From Planctomycetota bacterium (GTDB taxonomy: Bacteria > Planctomycetota > Phycisphaerae > WQYP01), in NCBI GenBank assembly GCA_021785155.1, contig JAJYGE010000106.1, positions 1-6,274 of the forward strand: DNA of 6,274 nucleotides, written 5' to 3'. Shown one piece after another: positions 1-6,274 of the stretch. The position numbers were made by a program, and so were the translations under genes. Each line of letters begins with the position of its first letter. Positions within the stretch are counted from its first letter, which is position 1. The notes beneath the pieces were generated by a model. That model was given only the letters and a program-made list of their open reading frames with translations. It did not search any database and had not been told where the DNA came from.

Positions 1-37
1 TCGCACTTGTGGTAATTTCCCACCGTCTCCCCAACCC

Positions 38-68
38 CTGAACACTGAAAACTATCGAGAACTGAAAC
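38..68. repeat. Short degenerate heptamer repeat (CTGAAAA type)
   Basis: Read on the plus strand, the stretch holds CTGAACA (38-44), CTGAAAA (45-51), an unrelated ten-base spacer starting CTATCG (52-61), and CTGAAAC (62-68). The first two units are directly adjacent and differ at one base. With so few copies this is a weak repeat. It lies inside the broken cysteine desulfurase region, between its premature stop and a possible out-of-frame continuation, so it may be part of the sequence that disrupted the gene. Confidence 0.35.
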
Positions 69-78
69 GGGGACGTGA

Positions 79-306
79 CTAAGGGATGCAAGCCGCCGCC
101 AGCATTGCGTTATTGCTTTCGGTGCCGCACGATGTAAAAATAATTTCCCGCGGCGATGCACAAGCAACTTGAGCCAGTGAATATTCGCAAAGCCAACGCG
201 ACGAAACACATTCTGACAATACTGAAACAGCATGTGTAAATTTTGCCGCCCGTCCTGTGTGAATAAGCGCGGGCACGCGCATGGCGCGCGTGAACGTTTG
301 CGATCT
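79..306 (-). pseudogene. Remnant of a NifS/IscS-type cysteine desulfurase
   Basis: The frame is open from directly after the transporter stop codon to a TAG at 79-81. Near its end (about 165-82) it encodes ASPREIIFTSCGTESNNAM, which matches the conserved block of class V aminotransferases of the NifS/IscS group, where the GTE segment contacts the PLP phosphate. Intact family members are about 380-400 residues and continue far beyond this block, with the catalytic PLP lysine and a mobile cysteine loop; here the frame stops about 8 codons later. Upstream, an HTGRAAK stretch resembles the usual H..GR.A+ motif, but the spacer to the next block is about 12 residues too long. No ribosome binding site or N-terminal LDNNATT motif is seen. 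It is therefore read as a broken, partly deleted copy. The family call is firm for the block itself; the limits of the pseudogene are uncertain, and a continuation in another frame is possible at 2-34. Confidence 0.6.
274..292 (-). terminator. GC-rich hairpin after the operon, weak terminator candidate
   Basis: CACGCGC (274-280) and GCGCGTG (286-292) form a perfect 7-bp stem with a 5-nt loop, starting 14 nt after the transporter stop codon. The position suits the end of the operon. No T-run follows on the minus strand (the next bases are CCCGCGCTTATTC), so this is not a canonical intrinsic terminator. It could be a 3' end stabiliser, a pause site, or chance in GC-rich sequence. Confidence 0.25.
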
Positions 307-1704
307 TCATGTTGCGGTGTTGACGCTTTCATCAAGTCGGCGGCACATGGCCAGTAATGGCAGCGCCAAAAGTGCGCCGCAGGCAAAATAAACGCTGTAG
401 CGGTTCCATTGCAGGGATCCCATCGTGGCGTGGTGCCGCCCGATGATTTCCAATACCAATCCCCAAATCAGCGGCGAGACCCCGGCGGCGACGTTTACAA
501 TCGCCAGAAACACCCCAAAATAATGATTGCGCCCGGTTTTGGGAATATTCAGGCTTTGCAGGCGATTGTTGGCGGCGGCAAAATTCATGCCCGCCACGCC
601 CATCAACAGATACAATACTCCCACAATTACCGGCGAGGCGGGCACAATGTTCCCCGCCACCGCCCACCATCCCATAAATACCAGCACAAACGCCGCCAGG
701 CTCAATGACATAATGGGTTTGGAACCAATGCGATCAATAACCGCGCCGCACCAGAACAGTGAAAGCACGCCCCCTAAAGCGGACATACCGGACAGAAGTA
801 CAATCACACTTTCTGAAAATCCGACCACGCCGCGCAGAAAGGCGACGGTAAAAACGGCCAGGCCGCCGAGTACCAGCATGTAAAGAATATTAAATACGCA
901 TAAGTGCCGGAAACTTTTCCCGCTAAGCATCCGTAAAATGCTCACAACTTCACCGGTTTGGGCATGGTGCTCCGGCGCGGAAATATCCGGCACGCGCATC
1001 AGGCACAAAACGCTGATGGTCCCGCCCACCGCCGCAAATAAGAAGGGCAGGCTGAATTGCCGCGGCTGCGGATTGCCCAGCAGAAAGGCGGTAGAGGCCA
1101 AAATGGCCAGGAGATTTCCGGACTGGCCATAAAGTTGATCGCGCAGGAAAAATTTGCCGCGCACATCCGGTGGAATCAGCGCTGTCACCCACGGCATCCA
1201 GGCTCCGCCGGATAAGCCCCGCAGGGAGCTGAACAACAGGATGCAGAAAAATACGCCCGCCAGCCGCCACGCATCGGTCGTGAATAGCACGGCGGTCAGC
1301 GCCATGACAAAAATAAGCACTGTGCGCAAAGCCCAGCCCCAGATCATCACGCGGCGATATCCCATGCGCGGCATGAGGTGGGCACCGGGAATATGCAAAA
1401 TGGCCAGCAGCGGCGGTAAAGCCGCCAGCACGCCGAGCGCTAAATCACCGGCGCCCAGGCTTTTGGCGTATAAAAACAACGGCGACCCCAACATGATCGG
1501 CCAGGTCAGGGCGTTTAATAATGCAAACCAGCCCGCCCACGCCGTTCCGGGAGGCAATCCTACAGCGGACAAGGTGCTGAATGGCAACAGCGGTGCCCCG
1601 GCCAGGCGCAGCAGCAGCAGCGAATCCCGCGTGCGGTCTTTTCCCGGTTGTGGATTTTCGGCTTCAGGGGAAGCGCTGGCATATTCGTCGGGCGTGTCAG
1701 TCAT
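307..1704 (-). CDS. MFS transporter, 12 transmembrane helices, substrate unknown
   Basis: This 465-residue inner-membrane protein looks like a major facilitator superfamily secondary transporter. Residues 1-27 are polar and acidic, and 28-56 form an amphipathic to hydrophobic lead-in. About twelve hydrophobic segments follow, near 58-80, 86-107, 118-140, 148-165, 197-212, 218-236, 268-290, 297-322, 332-350, 356-378, 397-420 and 438-453. The loop after helix 2 (GAHLMPRMGYRR, 107-118) and the one after helix 8 (GAVIDRIGSKP, 320-330) are degenerate copies of MFS motif A in the two six-helix halves. The central loop (238-265) separates the halves. The substrate cannot be read from sequence. The start is the only ATG before helix 1, 21 bp after the upstream stop; no strong Shine-Dalgarno is visible, so it may depend on re-initiation from the SEC-C gene. 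It is the last gene of the operon. Export or uptake of an amino acid or related metabolite is conceivable from context, but this is inference only. Confidence 0.85.
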   Translation of the reverse strand: MTDTPDEYASASPEAENPQPGKDRTRDSLLLLRLAGAPLLPFSTLSAVGLPPGTAWAGWFALLNALTWPIMLGSPLFLYAKSLGAGDLALGVLAALPPLLAILHIPGAHLMPRMGYRRVMIWGWALRTVLIFVMALTAVLFTTDAWRLAGVFFCILLFSSLRGLSGGAWMPWVTALIPPDVRGKFFLRDQLYGQSGNLLAILASTAFLLGNPQPRQFSLPFLFAAVGGTISVLCLMRVPDISAPEHHAQTGEVVSILRMLSGKSFRHLCVFNILYMLVLGGLAVFTVAFLRGVVGFSESVIVLLSGMSALGGVLSLFWCGAVIDRIGSKPIMSLSLAAFVLVFMGWWAVAGNIVPASPVIVGVLYLLMGVAGMNFAAANNRLQSLNIPKTGRNHYFGVFLAIVNVAAGVSPLIWGLVLEIIGRHHATMGSLQWNRYSVYFACGALLALPLLAMCRRLDESVNTAT

Positions 1705-1725
1705 GATATTTTTTGAGCCGCCAGT

Positions 1726-2531
1726 TCAGCGGCCACAACATTTCTTGTATTTCTTTCCGCTGCCGCAGGGGCATGGCGCATTACGTTCCACACGTTCGGA
1801 TTGCAGAAGCTCGACCGGTTCCGCCTCCGGCTCCTGCGCGGAATGCGAGCGGGCGTTCTCAACTTCCTCGGCACTTGGCCGGAACGCCTTGACGATTCCG
1901 GCGGCAAAGGCCCCGTGCAGCACTTCACGCTCTGCCGGGGATCTTCGCAACACCCGGGCGTCGGAATCGTCAATAAACTTGTGAAGGGCGGGGTTACCAC
2001 CGTCAGCCAACATGGAGAGCCCCAGCCCCGTGGACATCCAAAAGCCATCCAACGTAATGAGCCGACTGCACAGCACCAGGCCGCGCGGCGCACGGGAACT
2101 GAGGCTCTTATCGGCGACGAGAATCCGCTGATTATCCATCAACAGGTCCTCCATCACCAGGGCACTTTCCGGAGCGTATGTGTCAACCACGCGCGTCAGC
2201 GTAAAAATCGCCTCGGCCATGGCATCAAGGAGCATCTGTCGTTCAGGATCGGACTCTCGGTGCATTCTCCGATAGCGTTGAACCGTATTTTCGCCGTCCC
2301 GGAAAACCCCGTGCAACGCGAAATCAGCAGCCAGTTCCGGGTCCAATTCGCTGTCCATCACGACGGTATCCTTGACCAGCATCCCCAGCATATCCGCAGC
2401 GCTTCGAAGGGTTTTCTTGTCAATGGTTGCCATGATGTCCTGGTTGAGCAGCTTGCTGACATAACGCAGATGTTGATACCGCGCCGCCAGGCCTGGTAAT
2501 ACATCCGCAAATTGCTTCATAACCGGTGACA

Positions 2532-2532
<1 letters not shown>
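1726..2532 (-). CDS. SEC-C zinc-motif protein of unknown function
   Basis: The 268-residue product ends in a SEC-C motif, APCPCGSGKKYKKCCG (252-267), with C254, C256, C265 and C266 as the predicted zinc ligands. The motif is named after the C-terminal zinc hook of SecA that contacts SecB and ribosomes, and it occurs at the end of many otherwise unrelated proteins. Residues 1-215 are predicted soluble and mostly helical, with no signal peptide or membrane segment and no domain I recognise. Residues 221-249 are an acidic, Glu/Ala-rich linker. The gene starts at the gcvP stop. Two adjacent ATGs exist (2535 and 2532), with GGAGG at 2540-2544 on the minus strand; the spacing is 4 nt to the first and 7 nt to the second, so 2532 is chosen. 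Either way the start overlaps the gcvP TGA, pointing to translational coupling. A role in secretion or as a chaperone-like adaptor would be speculation. Confidence 0.8.
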
Positions 2533-5465
<2,933 letters not shown>

Positions 5466-5508
5466 ATTCTTATAACACCTTCAAAAACATTTTATGATGT
5501 ATGCCATA

Positions 5509-5919
5509 TCAGATCACGCCATTCCAATCCGGTGGGAGGGCCAGAATGGGCATGCGGCTGTTATTGAGTATTGTCCGCTGAATGTTGCCTTCAATCAGTC
5601 GCTCCAGCACACCCTGCCGGGAAAGTCCCAGGACGATCATGGTGGCCTCATGTTCGGTGGCGGCGCGAAAAATTCCGTCGGCCAGATCGTTGGCAAACAG
5701 CAGCAGCGATTCCACGCGCGGGTTGGTTTTTTTCAACTGGGCCACAACGTCTTTTAAGGCCCGTTCCCCCGGACTTTCCTCGCCGGTACTTTCTGAAAGC
5801 CCCACGACCACATGCACGGCGATAATGGGCGCATCAAGTCGATTGGCCCATTGCCCCAAGGCGTCCAGTCGCTTATCGCCCGTCCATTGTTCGGAAACTG
5901 CCAATAGTATTTTGCTCAT
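5509..5919 (-). CDS. Universal stress protein (UspA family)
   Basis: This is a 136-residue single-domain USP, the usual size. It opens with MSKILLAVSE, the first strand of the alpha/beta fold, followed by the second strand APIIAVHVVV (30-39). The C-terminal part reads EATMIVLGLSRQGVLERLIEG (91-111) and then PILALPP (124-130). The family's ATP-binding motif G-x2-G-x9-G-(S/T) appears as G98-x2-R101-x9-G111-N112, so the second glycine and the final Ser/Thr are replaced; nucleotide binding may be altered or lost. The start at 5919 is preferred over an in-frame ATG at 5997 because MSKILLAV is the normal family N-terminus and AAGGGA lies just upstream (5923-5928). It is the first gene of the putative operon, behind a sigma-54-type promoter and a hairpin. 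USPs are cytoplasmic proteins induced in stasis or stress; how this one relates to glycine cleavage is unknown. Confidence 0.9.
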   Translation of the reverse strand: MSKILLAVSEQWTGDKRLDALGQWANRLDAPIIAVHVVVGLSESTGEESPGERALKDVVAQLKKTNPRVESLLLFANDLADGIFRAATEHEATMIVLGLSRQGVLERLIEGNIQRTILNNSRMPILALPPDWNGVI

Positions 5920-6130
5920 GAATCCCTTGTCCGCTCCCGATATTCTATCGGGACTCGTATGCCTCACCGTCCGATATTCCACGGCATCATCGGCCATCGG
6001 CGTTTTGCAATGCTGAAGTATACCCTAATGACCCGCCCCCGCCATATATTCAGAGCGGATACGGCCTGTGACAGATTCTGCCAGGTCGCTCGGGGCCAAA
6101 TCCTTAACTTTTTAGCGCCGTTGCGCATTA
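5920..6130 (-). other. Putative long 5' leader of the usp-gcvP operon
   Basis: If transcription starts about 12 nt after the sigma-54 element, near 6130, usp has a leader of about 210 nt. It holds the hairpin at 5935-5953 and a second imperfect one at 6065-6085 (CCT/AGG, a 2-nt bulge, then GGCAG/CTGTC around a 3-nt loop). A TATACT lies at 6017-6022 on the minus strand but has no -35 partner at 17-18 nt. I see no glycine-riboswitch core and no protein-like frame. The leader is inferred from the promoter call. Confidence 0.35.
5935..5953 (-). promoter_or_regulatory. 8-bp hairpin directly upstream of the usp ribosome binding site
   Basis: TCCCGATA (5935-5942) and TATCGGGA (5946-5953) are perfect inverted copies separated by 3 nt. 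The stem ends 6 nt before the AAGGGA ribosome binding site and 15 nt before the usp ATG. In mRNA it would form a compact stem next to the ribosome landing site, so it could tune translation or protect the 5' end. As DNA it could be a dyad operator. No T-run follows, so it is not a terminator. Confidence 0.45.
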
Positions 6131-6140
6131 TCCCTCTTAT

Positions 6141-6156
6141 TGCAATCCTAGTGCCC
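6141..6156 (-). promoter_or_regulatory. Sigma-54 (RpoN) -24/-12 promoter
   Basis: On the minus strand the sequence reads GGGCAC-TAGGA-TTGCA. It matches the RpoN consensus TGGCAC-N5-TTGC at nine of ten positions, with the diagnostic GG and GC exactly 10 nt apart. The predicted start is near 6130, about 210 nt before the usp ATG, in the correct orientation for the operon. Such promoters need an AAA+ enhancer-binding activator that normally binds about 80-150 bp upstream. That zone is filled here by the inverted repeat at 6190-6273. No competing sigma-70 promoter is convincing. Confidence 0.6.
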
Positions 6157-6160
6157 TGTT

Positions 6161-6180
6161 CCATCCGTAATTACGGGTGG
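6161..6180. promoter_or_regulatory. 20-bp near-palindrome upstream of the promoter, candidate operator
   Basis: CCATCCGTAA (6161-6170) is followed immediately by TTACGGGTGG (6171-6180). The two arms are inverted copies with one mismatched position, around a perfect 12-bp core CCGTAATTACGG. It covers roughly -31 to -50 of the predicted sigma-54 start. The gapless, AT-centred symmetry is typical of a site for a dimeric DNA-binding protein. The regulator is unknown. Confidence 0.45.
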
Positions 6181-6189
6181 ATTGGCCTC

Positions 6190-6273
6190 AAACCGGCCAG
6201 ATGCCAGGAGTCGGCGGCGAGAACCGGGTTCGTAAACCCCTTGAGCCGACGCGACGCCGCAGATGGCCGGTTT
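6190..6273. repeat. Nested inverted repeat: possible structured RNA, repeat element or activator site
   Basis: Three stems nest symmetrically. The outer one is AAACCGGCCA (6190-6199) with TGGCCGGTTT (6264-6273), 10 bp perfect. The middle one is GTCGGC (6210-6215) with GCCGAC (6245-6250). The inner one is GGGTT (6226-6230) with AACCC (6235-6239) around 4 nt; transcribed from the minus strand, this loop is TACG, a UNCG-type tetraloop sequence. An alternative middle stem, GCGGCG (6214-6219) with CGCCGC (6255-6260), excludes the first one. No protein-like frame is recognised across it. It ends one base before the window edge, so its full size is unknown. It could be a dispersed palindromic repeat, an RNA or terminator belonging to the gene further right, or an activator site for the sigma-54 promoter. 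Confidence 0.5.
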
Positions 6274-6274
6274 C

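Noticed and set aside
1154..1984. Long plus-strand open frame (276 codons) across the transporter/SEC-C junction
   Set aside because: It is antisense to two well-supported genes, is low complexity in places, has no recognisable motif, and is explained by codon bias of the opposite strand.
1801..2499. Plus-strand open frame of 232 codons
   Set aside because: It lies entirely antisense to the SEC-C gene, whose own motif is perfect, and its translation shows no family features.
5470..5490. Tiny frame MFLKVL between usp and gcvP as a leader peptide
   Set aside because: It has only six codons, has no ribosome binding site of its own, contains the gcvP ribosome binding site, and is likely chance.
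5920..5997. Longer usp starting at an ATG at 5997
   Set aside because: The extra 26 residues are polar and unlike USP N-termini. The start at 5919 has a ribosome binding site and the standard MSKILLAV beginning.
6017..6022. Sigma-70 -10 box TATACT on the minus strand
   Set aside because: The hexamers 17-18 nt upstream (ATGGCG, TATGGC) do not resemble TTGACA, and there is no extended -10 TG.
5920..6130. Glycine riboswitch upstream of the operon
   Set aside because: I looked for the tandem aptamer architecture and its conserved GG/GAG-type core and saw neither by eye. A covariance-model scan would settle it.
5964..6164. Minus-strand frame of 66 codons upstream of usp
   Set aside because: It has no motif and an odd composition, overlaps the predicted promoter start, and has no clear ribosome binding site.

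Overview
This is a bacterial chromosomal window of moderately high GC. All convincing genes lie on the minus strand and read from the right end towards the left. In transcription order they are a universal stress protein (usp, 5919-5509), a full-length fused glycine decarboxylase (gcvP, 5465-2532), a protein of unknown function with a C-terminal SEC-C zinc motif (2532-1726), and a 12-helix major facilitator transporter (1704-307). Gaps are 43 bp, an overlap at the stop/start, and 21 bp, so the four genes are probably one operon. No plus-strand gene is supported.

Upstream of usp (5920-6274) there is no convincing gene. The region holds regulatory-looking structure: a near-consensus sigma-54 promoter (6141-6156), a 20-bp near-palindrome just upstream of it (6161-6180), a nested inverted repeat at the window edge (6190-6273), and a leader of about 210 nt with two hairpins, one directly before the usp ribosome binding site. 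No glycine-riboswitch core was recognised, although gcvP is in the operon.

Downstream of the transporter (1-306) lies a decayed fragment on the same strand. It carries the unmistakable PLP-phosphate-binding block of NifS/IscS-type cysteine desulfurases, ends early at a stop codon, and is followed by a short heptamer-like repeat and a possible frameshifted continuation of the same gene that runs off the window.

GcvP is the PLP enzyme of the glycine cleavage system. Its partners GcvT, GcvH and Lpd are not here. The co-transcribed transporter, SEC-C protein and stress protein have no textbook role in glycine cleavage, so any functional link is inferred from order and coupling only. The organism is a Gram-negative-type bacterium that probably uses sigma-54. 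The transporter type and the style of intergenic repeat suggest Planctomycetota or a relative, but this is a weak inference. I found no convincing new defence, mobile or CRISPR system; the most unusual items are the sigma-54-headed usp-gcvP operon, the nested inverted repeat and the interrupted cysteine desulfurase remnant.
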